Positions 36,960-46,474 of a DNA stretch of 64,000 nt are shown here, piece after piece; within the stretch, counting starts at the first letter, position 1; each line of letters starts with the position of its first letter. Under the pieces are notes generated by a model. The model was not told the origin of the DNA. It searched no databases and was given only the letters and a program-made list of their open reading frames with translations. The translations under genes were made by a program, and so were the position numbers. The stretch is from Pseudanabaena sp. PCC 6802 (GTDB taxonomy: Bacteria; Cyanobacteriota; Cyanobacteriia; Pseudanabaenales; Pseudanabaenaceae): NCBI RefSeq assembly GCF_000332175.1, contig NZ_KB235914.1, positions 503,966-567,965 on the forward strand, given 5' to 3'.

Positions 36960-37166
36960 ATGCGCAACCCAAACCCAAATACAAAAGGGCTTAGGCCTAT
37001 CCAAAGGAGTGACGATACCACAGACCCACTAGCAGAGACAGCATTGATGGCAAGGGTACCCATCCACATTGATGCAATCGTGCGATCGCTACCCAATCGA
37101 TCGGCATGGTTGCGTCGGGTGATTACCGAAGCAGCACAGCGAGAGTTAATGGGAGATAAGTCATGA
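36960..37166 (+). CDS. Ribbon-helix-helix-like small protein
   Basis: 68 residues. An N-terminal tail (MRNPNPNTKGL) is followed by ARVPIHIDAIVRSLPNRSAWLRRVITEAAQREL, which has the spacing of a ribbon-helix-helix fold: a short strand, helix A, a turn at PNRS, helix B. Such small proteins in cyanobacteria bind DNA or act as antitoxins. The stop codon overlaps the start of the next gene (ATGA), so the two are translated together. An internal ATG at 37047 exists but would drop the tail. It lies 55 bp past the truncated end of the transposase. Confidence 0.62.
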   Translation: MRNPNPNTKGLRPIQRSDDTTDPLAETALMARVPIHIDAIVRSLPNRSAWLRRVITEAAQRELMGDKS

Positions 37167-37471
37167 CTGAGCGTTGGACAGACGAGCGTTTAGATCGACT
37201 TGCCGAAACTGTAGAGCGCTTTATCACAGGAGCAGAGGAGCGCATCGAAGATCTGACCGCAGTAACCCAGGCGATCGGTCGCGATGTGGCTCAACTGGTT
37301 GCAACCCAGCAGCAGTCATCGTCAGAGTTGAATCAGGCCATGATTCGTTTAGCCGATACCCAAGAGGGTATAGCAAGGCTACTTGCCAACCTGGATGATG
37401 ACCGTCCTACCATATTGCGCAAACTCAACGCGATCGAGAACAAAGTCGATCGGCTGTTAGAACAGCAGTAA
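37163..37471 (+). CDS. Coiled-coil protein, partner of the preceding gene
   Basis: 102 residues, almost entirely helical with heptad-like hydrophobics: RLAETVERFITGAEERIEDL, then QAIGRDVAQLVATQQQS and LRKLNAIENKVDRLLEQQ. No catalytic motif. Pairs of this coiled-coil protein behind a ribbon-helix-helix protein recur in cyanobacteria; the meaning is unknown. The start overlaps the previous stop by 4 bp. Confidence 0.65.
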   Translation: MTERWTDERLDRLAETVERFITGAEERIEDLTAVTQAIGRDVAQLVATQQQSSSELNQAMIRLADTQEGIARLLANLDDDRPTILRKLNAIENKVDRLLEQQ

Positions 37472-37472
37472 T

Positions 37473-37490
37473 ACCCCGATTTTTACCCCG
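37473..37490. repeat. Direct repeat ACCCCGATTTTTACCCCG, left copy
   Basis: 18 bp, identical to 37719-37736. The unit itself is two ACCCCG hexamers around ATTTTT. The two copies flank the tRNA fragment and stand before the integrase fragment, so they may be integrase arm-binding or attachment-site sequences. Confidence 0.65.
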
Positions 37491-37571
37491 CTACTTTATT
37501 GATAATGCCCAGATGCTTTATCAGGTAAGCAATTCAACCATGAGTGACATCTCAATGGCATTGAGAGGGTC

Positions 37572-37596
37572 AGCGGTTCGAATCCGCTTAGCTCCA
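37572..37596 (+). tRNA. tRNA 3' fragment (T arm and acceptor strand only)
   Basis: AGCGG-TTCGAAT-CCGCT is a perfect T stem-loop (5 bp, 7-nt loop with TTCGAAT), followed at the right distance by TAGCTCC-A, the 3' acceptor strand with discriminator base. No matching 5' GGAGCTA, D arm or anticodon arm is found in the 150 bp upstream. It is therefore the 3' part of a tRNA gene, the usual attB/attP identity segment of integrative elements, not a working tRNA. Confidence 0.7.
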
Positions 37597-37718
37597 TCGG
37601 TTGAGGAACCGTTAATTGATAAGGCTTTTGGGAGTTTCAAACATCTCCTGAAGGTAGTTTTTGCTGTCAATAAGCCCACGAAAATTGGCTTTTAAGGGTT
37701 GTTTGGGTTAGTAAATTC

Positions 37719-37736
37719 ACCCCGATTTTTACCCCG
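37719..37736. repeat. Direct repeat ACCCCGATTTTTACCCCG, right copy
   Basis: Identical 18 bp to 37473-37490, 246 bp to the right, directly in front of the integrase fragment start at 37744. Confidence 0.65.
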
Positions 37737-37743
37737 AACTTTC

Positions 37744-37911
37744 ATGAGCACTGTATATATCGAAAAGCACGACGGACGCTTGCGATTGCGATGGTTCCAC
37801 GCCAATAAACGCTACACGCTGGCTGCAGGCGTAGATGACAATGCCACCGGACGAGCGATCGCCAAACAAAAAGCCGCCCAAATTGAGCTAGACATTGCAG
37901 CGGGTTACTTT
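37744..37911 (+). pseudogene. N-terminal fragment of a tyrosine integrase
   Basis: 56 residues: STVYIEKHDGRLRLRWFHAN, then KRYTLAAGVDDNATGRAIAK and KQIELDIAAGYF-like end. This is the arm-DNA-binding domain of cyanobacterial phage-type integrases. The core-binding and catalytic domains (R..HxxR..Y) are missing; the sequence runs directly into the 3' end of surE on the other strand. With the tRNA fragment and the direct repeats it marks the end of a lost integrative element. Confidence 0.75.
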
Positions 37912-37925
37912 GTCAATAGAAGTTG

Positions 37926-38603
37926 TTATGCCTTGATTTTTGTCACTGCGATACTGCCAGAGAAACACACATCAACATCTGTGCCGGGAGAGCGATCGCG
38001 CAGTTCGTATTTTCCTGCATAGATCAAATGCTCGCCTTCTACTCGAAATCCAATCGGTAAAGGTTTGCTGGAGAGCGGACAAAATACGATGGCTGGCTCT
38101 GGAGCGTTAGAATCTAAATGCGGCAAATTCACATTCCAAAATGTGCCTGGTTCGATGGGTAGATTCAATAATTTATCCAGAACCAGAGTAGTGAGATACG
38201 CAGCATATTCCCAATCGATTTCCTTGCGTTTGGCGCGGTAATGGGAAATTGCGATCGCGGGTATTCCGTGTAATGCCGCCTCGCGCACCGCCGCTACCGT
38301 ACCGGAAATATAGACATCAGCGCCCAAATTACCGCCTTCATTAATTCCCGATAGTACTAATTTGACATTCTCAAAGAGATGTCCGATCGCCACTCGCACG
38401 CAGTCGGCAGGCGTACCCGCGATCGCAAAATGACCGGGCGATCGCTGCTGGACGTGAATGGGGCTAGCGGTTGTGACCTGATGACCGCATCCCGACAGAT
38501 GGTCGCGGGGAGCCACCACAACGCCCTTGCCAGCTACAGCCTTTTGCAGCGCTAAGATGCCAGGTGCATCAATCCCATCGTCATTGGTTAAAATTAATGT
38601 CAA
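37926..38603 (-). CDS. surE: 5'-nucleotidase SurE
   Basis: 225 residues from the TTG at 38603 (TLILTNDDGIDAPG). The N-terminal TNDDG holds the metal-binding Asp pair. APRDHLSGCGHQVTT carries the conserved Ser, and GTPADCVRVA and SGINEGGNLGADVYISGTVAAVREA the rest of the active site. SurE dephosphorylates nucleoside monophosphates and acts in stationary phase and salvage. The frame is open up to an ATG at 38651 inside the upstream gene, but AGAGG stands 5-6 bp before the TTG and the family starts there. The 3' end meets the integrase fragment. Confidence 0.92.
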   Translation of the reverse strand: MTLILTNDDGIDAPGILALQKAVAGKGVVVAPRDHLSGCGHQVTTASPIHVQQRSPGHFAIAGTPADCVRVAIGHLFENVKLVLSGINEGGNLGADVYISGTVAAVREAALHGIPAIAISHYRAKRKEIDWEYAAYLTTLVLDKLLNLPIEPGTFWNVNLPHLDSNAPEPAIVFCPLSSKPLPIGFRVEGEHLIYAGKYELRDRSPGTDVDVCFSGSIAVTKIKA

Positions 38604-38628
38604 GACTTCCTCTATCCCTTCTGTAACT

Positions 38629-39294
38629 TTAGCTAGCTGGATTTCGAGCATCAGTTAAAATGACATCCTCGCAGCCTCTAACTGTAGATAGATAGGTGCC
38701 TGCTAGATTGGCTCCTCCTAGTTTGGCACGAGCGATATTTGCCCAGTTCAACTTGGCTCCAGTGAGGTTAGCTCCGGTCAGATCGGCTTCAGTGAGGTTG
38801 GCTCCAGTAAGGTTGGCGCGGGTCAGATCGGCTTCGCTGAGATCGGCACCAGTAAGATCGGCATTATGCAAGCTAGCTCCAGTTAAGGATATCTTAGTGA
38901 GATTAGCCCTAACTAAATTCGCTTTGGTTAAATTTGCCGAAGTGAGAAAAGCGCCCTGTAATATGGCTCCCCCCAGATTGGCTTCGCTCAGATCGGCATC
39001 GATTAGATAAGCACCACTGAGATCGGCACCGACTAGAGAAGCCTGATAAAGACTAGCACCATTAAGATTGGCACGATTTAAATTAGCCTGCTGCAAATTG
39101 GCACCACTGAGATTGGAGAGATTTAACTCCGCCCCCTCCAGACTAGCTGCTTCTAAAACTGTGAGAGTTAAATCTGCCTCCACTAAGTTGACTGCGTTGA
39201 GATCGACCGATTGCAAGTGTCCGCCACTGAGTACGACCTGACTAAAATCGCGATCGCCTGCAGCATACCTCTCTAATAGTTCTTGAGCTTCCAT
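38629..39294 (-). CDS. Pentapeptide-repeat protein
   Basis: 221 residues. From about residue 30 to 205 the sequence is an unbroken series of A(D/N)Lxx repeats (LSGANLQQANLNRANLNGAS and so on), which builds a right-handed quadrilateral beta-helix. No transmembrane or catalytic part is seen. Cyanobacteria have many such proteins; most have no known role, and some mimic DNA. It is 25 bp upstream of surE and probably co-transcribed. Confidence 0.93.
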   Translation of the reverse strand: MEAQELLERYAAGDRDFSQVVLSGGHLQSVDLNAVNLVEADLTLTVLEAASLEGAELNLSNLSGANLQQANLNRANLNGASLYQASLVGADLSGAYLIDADLSEANLGGAILQGAFLTSANLTKANLVRANLTKISLTGASLHNADLTGADLSEADLTRANLTGANLTEADLTGANLTGAKLNWANIARAKLGGANLAGTYLSTVRGCEDVILTDARNPAS

Positions 39295-39311
39295 AAAATT
39301 TATCAGAACTG

Positions 39312-39351
39312 ACCGAGTAGCTGAAATTTCAATTAGTTCTAGCTACTCGGT
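39312..39351. terminator. Inverted repeat downstream of hemB
   Basis: ACCGAGTAGCT (39312-39322) and AGCTACTCGGT (39341-39351) are perfect 11-base arms around an 18-base loop. On the plus strand it is followed by AAAAATA. It lies between the hemB stop and the pentapeptide gene start; a role as a terminator is possible but the T-run on the minus strand is weak. Confidence 0.45.
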
Positions 39352-39364
39352 AAAAATACCGTAA

Positions 39365-39381
39365 GGTGGGCATTGCCCACC
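39365..39381. repeat. GTGGGCATTGCCCAC palindrome, copy 2
   Basis: GGTGGGCATTGCCCACC with the flanks AAGG and CTACCTATGG, 42 bp downstream of the hemB stop. Same as 21336-21352 in the core and right flank. Confidence 0.65.
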
Positions 39382-39422
39382 CTACCTATGGAGTCTAGAA
39401 TTCTCCTAAAAAAATTCAAAAA

Positions 39423-40445
<1,023 letters not shown>

Positions 40446-40563
40446 TTATCAAAATTACTCTTAAAGCCAGTATTTTAACCTAACAAGAGGACACCTTAGT
40501 GGCGGATTAATGCTAGAACTTAGGCGAACCTAATCTAGGAACTTTCGCTTACAACGATGGTTC

Positions 40564-42312
40564 ATGAATCTTAACGTGCTTTCAGAGGATCTATGTAGGG
40601 TGGCTATGCAGTACAAATCTGACAATTGGGGCAATTCATCTAAGCGACGCACCAAGCACCGCAAATGCTATAAGTTCTGGCTGGTAGGGGGCGCGATCGC
40701 CCTATCTACCTGTGTCTCCATGCCAAGTTCAGCCCAGATTCCCCCCACCTTTAACTGGGACGTTTTCAAATTTGCCGCCAGTCCTAAAAATAGCGACCCC
40801 AACGCGCAGATCGCCTCAGGTTGGGTGTGGCTAGACGGTCGTCCCCTATTTCAAGTCTCAGCTCCCAAGGATACGCTTGCCGTTCGGATCGATAATATTC
40901 AAGATAATTTGAATTCTGTATTAGCTAGCTATCTCAGACAGGAGACGGCACCAGAGACCATAGAGGTACAGGTCAAGCAATCGAGCGGACTGACTGCTTT
41001 ATATGTCAAGCCCTCAAATGCTAGTGAAATCTACTTGATGAGCGTGACGGAATACGACACAAAAGTACATGGTGTTACCGTCGATATTTTAGCTAGGAAT
41101 ATTAGTCAGACAGTCCGCCGAGCCTTGATGAATGCCAAACAAGAGCGGCAACCTCAGGCTTTGCTAGTGCAGGGAGGTTTAGCTGCGGGTACGGTTGTGG
41201 CAGTTATATTGCTCAGTTGGGGCGTGCGTCGCTGGCGAAGACACGTCCAGGCATCCGTGCAGCCAATCGCTGTTGGTGGTGCGATTGATGGTGCCACTAG
41301 CGATGCTGCTAATATTGCTGCTAACGATCTGCCCGAAGATGAAGGTATAGGTCGGGAGATTGCCACACAAATAAAAGTAAGACAGAAAAATACGCTCAAG
41401 GAAATTCAAATTCGTCTGTTACAAGGTTTACAAGTTGGTATTTGGACGTGTGGCACATTAGTAATGCTGTACCTATCCCCTTATACGAGGGGATGGCTGG
41501 TATTGCTAGCGATCACGCTAGAAATTCCGGTCAAATTAGGTTTAGCAATCTTCGGCACCTATCTAGCTGTACGCCTCAGCTATGCCCTAGTCGATCGGTT
41601 TACATCTACGCTCGCTCAGACCACGCTTCTGAGTACCGCCGAAGATTCACAAAGGTTGCAGTTGCGTTTGTCTACAATTTCTGGTGTGACCAAAAGCATT
41701 ACTACCGTAGCGGGTTTAGGCATCGGCATTTTTACTGGCTTAGCCATTCTCGGTGTCGATATTGGCCCACTTCTGGCTGGGGCTGGCTTAGTTGGTGTCG
41801 CTATTTCCTTTGCTTCCCAAAGCGTAATTAAGGATACGATTAATGGCTTCTTTATCCTGTTAGAAGACCAGTATGCGATCGGAGACTCAATTGCGGTATC
41901 GGGTTACAGTGGCTTAGTGGAAAATATAAACCTGCGCATTACACAACTAAGAGATGCGGATGGTCGCCTGATTACTATCCCAAACAGCGAAGTCAAAATC
42001 GTTGCCAACCTCTCTAGCCGTTGGTCGAGAGCTAACCTCAGCATTCCAGTTGCCTATAATGCTGACCTGGATCGGGCGATCGCCCTGATTCGAGAAGTAG
42101 CAGCCAATATGGTCGAAGACAACAAATGGCGGGAAAAGATTTTGGAAACTCCAGAGGTACTGGGCGTAGATGACTTTGCTAGCAATGGTTTGACCGTGCG
42201 CGTGTGGATGAAAACTCAACCTTCGCTCCAAGGGCCAGTTGCGAGGGAATTTCGCCGTCGCGTTAAAATGACCTTCGATCGCGCTGGCATTGCCCTACCT
42301 ACAACCGGTTAA
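40564..42312 (+). CDS. MscS-family mechanosensitive channel
   Basis: 582 residues. A possible signal/anchor ([21 protein letters not shown], about 40-60), a periplasmic domain, TM near 200, an acidic linker, two or three more TMs (from about 290), then the MscS core: [33 protein letters not shown] is the pore-lining TM3 and start of the beta domain, followed by [26 protein letters not shown]. The C-terminal alpha/beta domain is complete. It releases solutes on hypo-osmotic shock. The stop codon overlaps the Shine-Dalgarno of the next gene. Confidence 0.9.
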   Translation: MNLNVLSEDLCRVAMQYKSDNWGNSSKRRTKHRKCYKFWLVGGAIALSTCVSMPSSAQIPPTFNWDVFKFAASPKNSDPNAQIASGWVWLDGRPLFQVSAPKDTLAVRIDNIQDNLNSVLASYLRQETAPETIEVQVKQSSGLTALYVKPSNASEIYLMSVTEYDTKVHGVTVDILARNISQTVRRALMNAKQERQPQALLVQGGLAAGTVVAVILLSWGVRRWRRHVQASVQPIAVGGAIDGATSDAANIAANDLPEDEGIGREIATQIKVRQKNTLKEIQIRLLQGLQVGIWTCGTLVMLYLSPYTRGWLVLLAITLEIPVKLGLAIFGTYLAVRLSYALVDRFTSTLAQTTLLSTAEDSQRLQLRLSTISGVTKSITTVAGLGIGIFTGLAILGVDIGPLLAGAGLVGVAISFASQSVIKDTINGFFILLEDQYAIGDSIAVSGYSGLVENINLRITQLRDADGRLITIPNSEVKIVANLSSRWSRANLSIPVAYNADLDRAIALIREVAANMVEDNKWREKILETPEVLGVDDFASNGLTVRVWMKTQPSLQGPVAREFRRRVKMTFDRAGIALPTTG

Positions 42313-42329
42313 AGGAGAGATTAAATACA

Positions 42330-43763
42330 GTGCAATTAACTAGCTATAACCCTGGTAACTTTTATGACGAGCTATTCTTAGCTTCAGGCAACCCTCGTCC
42401 CGAGGCAATACCGTTGGTAGATCGCATTAATTCCCTCTCCCCTGGCGAACTCAACCGCAGGTATCTAGCCGCACGTCAGACTATGTTTAAGCTAGGCGTA
42501 ACGTTCAGCGTCTATGGCGACGAAGAGGGGACAGAGAGAGTTTTGCCCTTCGATATTATTCCCAGAATCATTACAGCAAAAGAATGGGAATGGTTAGAGA
42601 AGGGACTGAAACAGAGAATCCACGCCCTCAATCTCTTCCTGGCGGATATCTATGACGAACAGAAAATAGTCAAGGATGGTATTATCCCTCTAGAGTTAAT
42701 TTTATCGGCAACAGGCTTTCTGAAGCCATGCATTGGGTTGAAGCCGCCCCAAGGCATCTGGTGTCATATTACTGGTACGGATCTGGTGCGCGATCGCTCC
42801 GGTGAGTGGTACGTACTTGAGGATAACCTGCGCTGTCCTTCTGGCGTTTCCTATGTCCTGGAGAATCGGCGCGTGATGAAAAGCACCTTCCCACAGGTAT
42901 TCAATATGATGAGCATTGAGCCAGTGGAAGACTATCCCAGCTATCTACTTGACGCTCTGCTGCACTTAGCACCTCCTGGGTTACCCAATCTTACTGTAGT
43001 CGTACTCACGCCAGGCATTTACAATTCCGCCTACTTCGAGCACTCTTTCCTTGCCCAGCAAATGGGTGTAGAACTGGTGGAAGGTCGAGATTTAGTCGTC
43101 AGCGATGGATATCTCTACATGCGCACCACCAAAGGGTTGCAACGGGTGGATGTGGTCTATCGTCGCATCGACGACATCTTTATCGATCCACTGGCATTCC
43201 GTTCCGATTCCCTCCTGGGTATACCTGGGCTGATGGAAGTTTATCAATCGGGTAGAGTGGCGATCGCCAACGCCCTTGGGACTGGTGTTGCGGATGATAA
43301 AGTGATCTATGCTTTCGTGCCGGAGATGATTCGCTATTACTTAAGTGAAGATCCCATCCTGCAAAACGTACCGACCTATCTCTGTTGGGAGGAGAAACAA
43401 CTGGAATACGTGCTGGCAAATTTGGATAAGCTAGTTGTAAAATCTGCGAATGAATCTGGCGGCTATGGCATGTTAATCGGCACGCAAGCATCAGCACAGG
43501 AGCGTGCGGAGTTCTCTCAGCGCATTCTCGCCACGCCCCGCAACTACATTGCCCAACCAACATTAAGCCTATCCCGCGTACCGACACTAATCGACGACCA
43601 GATTGAAGGCTGCCATGTCGATCTGCGCCCCTATATCCTCTATGGCAAGGATATTTACGTTAACCCAGGCGGTCTAACTCGCGTCGCCCTCAAACGCGGT
43701 TCGTTGGTCGTCAACTCTTCCCAAGGCGGTGGCAGTAAAGATACCTGGGTGCTGACTGCATAG
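42330..43763 (+). CDS. Circularly permuted ATP-grasp type 2 protein
   Basis: 477 residues, GTG start at 42330 with AAAGGAG 12 bp upstream. Family markers: MYDE-like [72 protein letters not shown] (nucleotide/metal binding), and [24 protein letters not shown] near the end. Members form an amide bond, probably in a peptide-linked metabolite. They usually stand next to an alpha-E (DUF403) gene and a transglutaminase-like gene; here neither is adjacent. It may be coupled to the MscS gene before it. Confidence 0.88.
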   Translation: MQLTSYNPGNFYDELFLASGNPRPEAIPLVDRINSLSPGELNRRYLAARQTMFKLGVTFSVYGDEEGTERVLPFDIIPRIITAKEWEWLEKGLKQRIHALNLFLADIYDEQKIVKDGIIPLELILSATGFLKPCIGLKPPQGIWCHITGTDLVRDRSGEWYVLEDNLRCPSGVSYVLENRRVMKSTFPQVFNMMSIEPVEDYPSYLLDALLHLAPPGLPNLTVVVLTPGIYNSAYFEHSFLAQQMGVELVEGRDLVVSDGYLYMRTTKGLQRVDVVYRRIDDIFIDPLAFRSDSLLGIPGLMEVYQSGRVAIANALGTGVADDKVIYAFVPEMIRYYLSEDPILQNVPTYLCWEEKQLEYVLANLDKLVVKSANESGGYGMLIGTQASAQERAEFSQRILATPRNYIAQPTLSLSRVPTLIDDQIEGCHVDLRPYILYGKDIYVNPGGLTRVALKRGSLVVNSSQGGGSKDTWVLTA

Positions 43764-43838
43764 ATGCATGAGGCGTATTGTGTAATTGAGTCGATCCGTA
43801 CTATTGTGGCAATAACAGGGTTTACGCAAGTAGTAAGG

Positions 43839-43855
43839 TGGGCAATGCCCACCCT
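43839..43855. repeat. GTGGGCAATGCCCAC palindrome, copy 3
   Basis: GGTGGGCAATGCCCACC with AA in place of AT at the centre (the inverted copy of the other two), 75 bp after the ATP-grasp stop codon. Confidence 0.6.
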
Positions 43856-43929
43856 ATCCTCCACTAAAAAAGCTGACTGCTGACCGCCGAAAGCTGACTG
43901 CTAATCGCTAGTTAATAAAAATAATTGGT

Positions 43930-44436
43930 ATGACCGTAAGTAATATTGAATCCCGCGATCGCCTGTATGCTAGCTTGCCCTACCTCCTGCCCATGTCGGC
44001 GGTTGTCTATTTTGGGGCTTCCTTACTCCAACAGTTTTTGCCCCTGGAATATCTATTCTTTCCGTTTATCTGGTTATATGGCAATGTTTTAATGCTGCCA
44101 GTCGTCCCTTTGCTAGGCTTGAACGGCGAGTTTTTGATCTTAGTTGGCCTGTATGTATTGGTGATTCGAAATACTCGCATCAATCATTTCGTGCGCTTTA
44201 ACGCCATGCAAGCGATTCTGCTAGAAATCGTCATATTTTTAATGCAGCTAATTTTGCGCCTATCTGCGGAAATTGCGGGTTATTCGTCTGCAATGAGCTT
44301 GATATTTGCAACTCTCTTCAATACCGTTTTTCTGGGGATAGTTGGGGTTTGTGTCTACGCGATCGCACAGAATATTGCCGGCAAATACTCCGAAATTCCC
44401 ACCATCTCTGAAGCCGCACTCATGCAATGCGAATAG
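43930..44436 (+). CDS. Tic20-family membrane protein
   Basis: 168 residues with four transmembrane helices. The segments LYASLPYLLPMSAVVYFG near the N-terminus and NHFVRFNAMQAILLEIVIFL in the middle are the marks of Tic20/Ycf60-type proteins. In chloroplasts Tic20 is part of the inner-envelope import channel; in cyanobacteria the role is unclear. It converges on the GT2-GtrA gene, with a perfect inverted repeat between them. Confidence 0.82.
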   Translation: MTVSNIESRDRLYASLPYLLPMSAVVYFGASLLQQFLPLEYLFFPFIWLYGNVLMLPVVPLLGLNGEFLILVGLYVLVIRNTRINHFVRFNAMQAILLEIVIFLMQLILRLSAEIAGYSSAMSLIFATLFNTVFLGIVGVCVYAIAQNIAGKYSEIPTISEAALMQCE

Positions 44437-44466
44437 ATTCACACGATCGACAATCCCACCCGGTAA

Positions 44467-44530
44467 GGGTTTAGCATTTGTCTGCCAATCTCCGCATCAA
44501 ACGCAAGAATTCACGACAAATGCTAAACCC
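44467..44530. repeat. Perfect 16-bp inverted repeat between convergent genes
   Basis: GGGTTTAGCATTTGTC (44467-44482) and GACAAATGCTAAACCC (44515-44530), 32-base spacer. It may act as a two-way terminator or be a small MITE. Confidence 0.7.
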
Positions 44531-44556
44531 CTGCGGTATTGCCCGCTAATCCCAAA

Positions 44557-45744
44557 TCACTTCGTCTGAGTCACTCTCCAACTCAACTTTAAGTTAATCC
44601 AGAAATTCCAAACGGTGACGATCGCGATCGCGATCAGGTTGGCAATCAGGTAATGAAGATTAAAGTAATTAACCAAAACATTCACAATTAAGACATTCAG
44701 GAACAATCCCAGAAGGCAAACTAGATTAAATTTAATAAATCGCTTGATCCGCTTCGACCAACCTCTTTGCTGGCTAGAGATGTCTCTAAATGTCCAGAGA
44801 TCGTTCCACAGAAAATTATTGACGATCGCAACTTCGGCGGCAACTACTTTACTGCGGGTTAACGGCAATCCTAGCGCTGCTGGGTCGTGCAGTAAATAGA
44901 ATATTGCCATATCAACAAATACGCCGCTTAAACCCACCAGGCCAAATCGCACAAACCGTTTAATGGGAACCTCGAAGCGTTGTTTTAGCTTTTCGAGCCG
45001 CCCGCGAGAGCGAAGTCGGATTAAATGCTGGATGTACTCGACATATTGCTTCCAGGTAACTTTGCTCGCCCCCTCCTGCCGTTCCTGAAATACATAACCA
45101 ATTTCTGCGATCCGATCGATCTGACAGCGCCCCAGCACTTCAATCAGGATTTTATATCCAATTGGGTCGAGGTCTCGTCCGATAACTGCATCTCGACGCA
45201 CCATAAAATAGCCGCTCATGGGATCCGAGACGCGCCCGATCGCATTCGGTAAGATAATCAGACCCAAAAGTTGCGCCCCTCGCGATAAGAAGCGCCTGAT
45301 AAATCCCCAATCGCTCACGCCGCCGCCCTCGATATGACGACTCGCAACCACTAAATCCGCTCCCCCTTTGAGGGCAGTCAACATTTGCAGTAATATTTCG
45401 GGCGGATGCTGTAAATCGCTGTCAATTACACCGAGGATTTGCCCTGCGGCAGCTTGCCAACCTCGAATTACAGCCGTAGATAGTCCGCGCTCTTGCTGCC
45501 GTCTGATTACTGTTAACTGGGGATAGTCGTTACACAAAGCCTGCGCCAATTCCCAGGTGCGATCGGGGCTGTCATCATCCACAACGATCAACTCATAGAA
45601 CCCTTCCAGTACGGGATCGAGAAGCTTGCTGATGCGTTCTACCAGAGTCTGAATATTTGGTCTTTCGTTGTATGTGGGCACGACCAAAGATAGGTAGGTT
45701 TGCCGATCGCTTGACCCCTCAATGTCAGAAATTCTTAAACTCAT
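44557..45744 (-). CDS. Dolichyl-phosphate-mannose-synthase-like GT2 fused to GtrA
   Basis: 395 residues in two parts. Residues 15-235 are a GT-A enzyme: LSLVVPTYNERPNIQTLVERI, ELIVVDDDSPDRTWELAQ (the D-D-D nucleotide site), LGVIDSDLQHPPE with the metal-binding D-x-D, and GGGVSDWGFIRRFLSRGA. Residues 265-390 are GtrA with four transmembrane helices (FVRFGLVGLSGVFVDMAIFYLLH, and WNDLWTFRD). It should move a sugar to polyprenyl phosphate on the inner membrane and help flip it. A natural fusion found in many bacteria. Probably supplies lipid-linked sugar for glycoconjugates. Confidence 0.88.
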   Translation of the reverse strand: MSLRISDIEGSSDRQTYLSLVVPTYNERPNIQTLVERISKLLDPVLEGFYELIVVDDDSPDRTWELAQALCNDYPQLTVIRRQQERGLSTAVIRGWQAAAGQILGVIDSDLQHPPEILLQMLTALKGGADLVVASRHIEGGGVSDWGFIRRFLSRGAQLLGLIILPNAIGRVSDPMSGYFMVRRDAVIGRDLDPIGYKILIEVLGRCQIDRIAEIGYVFQERQEGASKVTWKQYVEYIQHLIRLRSRGRLEKLKQRFEVPIKRFVRFGLVGLSGVFVDMAIFYLLHDPAALGLPLTRSKVVAAEVAIVNNFLWNDLWTFRDISSQQRGWSKRIKRFIKFNLVCLLGLFLNVLIVNVLVNYFNLHYLIANLIAIAIVTVWNFWINLKLSWRVTQTK

Positions 45745-45816
45745 GTTAACGACTCAAATAATTCAGATCTAGTTGACGATCGTAACATCGGTAAGAACGG
45801 GCGATCGTATCGGCAG

Positions 45817-46011
45817 CTAATTAGTGTCTTTAGGACGAAAAACCTCTGCTAGCTCCTCTTTAGTCATGGTGTCAGGAGAAGGGTAGGCTTTAGCATTTGG
45901 ACTGCGGCAATTGATAAACAATTCTCTAATTGCCTCATCATCAGTGGGATTTTGTCTAATATAAGCTTTTAATTCTTTACGATTCATTTGGGTAAAGTTA
46001 GGTTTGGTCAT
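45817..46011 (-). CDS. Small protein of the DUF6887 type
   Basis: 64 residues from the ATG at 46011 (MTKPNFTQMNRKELKAYIRQNPTD). The motif MNRKELKAYI and the end MTKEELAEVFRPK are typical of a small cyanobacterial family I recall as DUF6887. It overlaps the upstream small gene by 14 bp. No function is known; it resembles the stand-alone helical parts of toxin-antitoxin pairs but has no proven partner activity. Confidence 0.62.
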   Translation of the reverse strand: MTKPNFTQMNRKELKAYIRQNPTDDEAIRELFINCRSPNAKAYPSPDTMTKEELAEVFRPKDTN

Positions 46012-46189
46012 CTGCGTAAAACTCCCAATTTCCATCTTCAAAAATGACAGTTTCTATCCCTTCATCGACACCAGCTAATGTTAAAGATTTATACGACGCA
46101 TCATATCTAAACAAGTGAATAGGCTGTAGCATATCTGAAAGAGATTGACAGACATAGACAGAGGCGATCGCTTGTTCGTGAGTTGGCAT
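45998..46189 (-). CDS. Small protein of the DUF6888 type
   Basis: 63 residues: EQAIASVYVCQSLSDMLQPIHLFRYD, then ILAG-like AGVDEGIETVIFEDGNWEFYAD. I recognise it as the usual companion (DUF6888) of the DUF6887-type protein in cyanobacteria. The two genes overlap by 14 bp. Function unknown. Confidence 0.62.
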   Translation of the reverse strand: MPTHEQAIASVYVCQSLSDMLQPIHLFRYDASYKSLTLAGVDEGIETVIFEDGNWEFYADDQT

Positions 46190-46412
46190 TTACCAAAACA
46201 TTTCCCGAATTGTTATAGTGCCTCTTAAATTGTACCTAAAATAGCGATCGCCGCCTTGGAATGCCTACCACTAGAGCACGATCGTGTTATGTGAAATCCG
46301 ACTAATTAATTATTGATATATTGCCTACTTGTTAACGATCTCAGTCATTTTTATGGTAAGCGATCGACCGGATTTCGTACTATGGAGGTTGGCGATCGCG
46401 CTAAAGTAACTA

Positions 46413-46468
46413 TCGGACATAATTGGATGCAATCGGCTATAATTGGCTAAGTAATTGGACATAAAATT
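46413..46468. promoter_or_regulatory. Three iteron-like repeats before the Fic gene
   Basis: TCGGACATAATTGG (46413-46426), TCGGCTATAATTGG (46433-46446) and TTGGACATAAAATTG (46455-46468), starting 20 and 22 bp apart, about two helical turns. They end 6 bp before the Fic start. The Fic protein has a C-terminal winged-helix-like region, so autoregulation is plausible. Confidence 0.5.
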
Positions 46469-46474
46469 GCCCCA

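Noticed and set aside
37501-37600. A complete tRNA gene around the TTCGAAT loop
   Set aside because: No 5' acceptor strand, D arm or anticodon stem could be found that pairs with the TAGCTCC end, so only a 3' fragment is reported.
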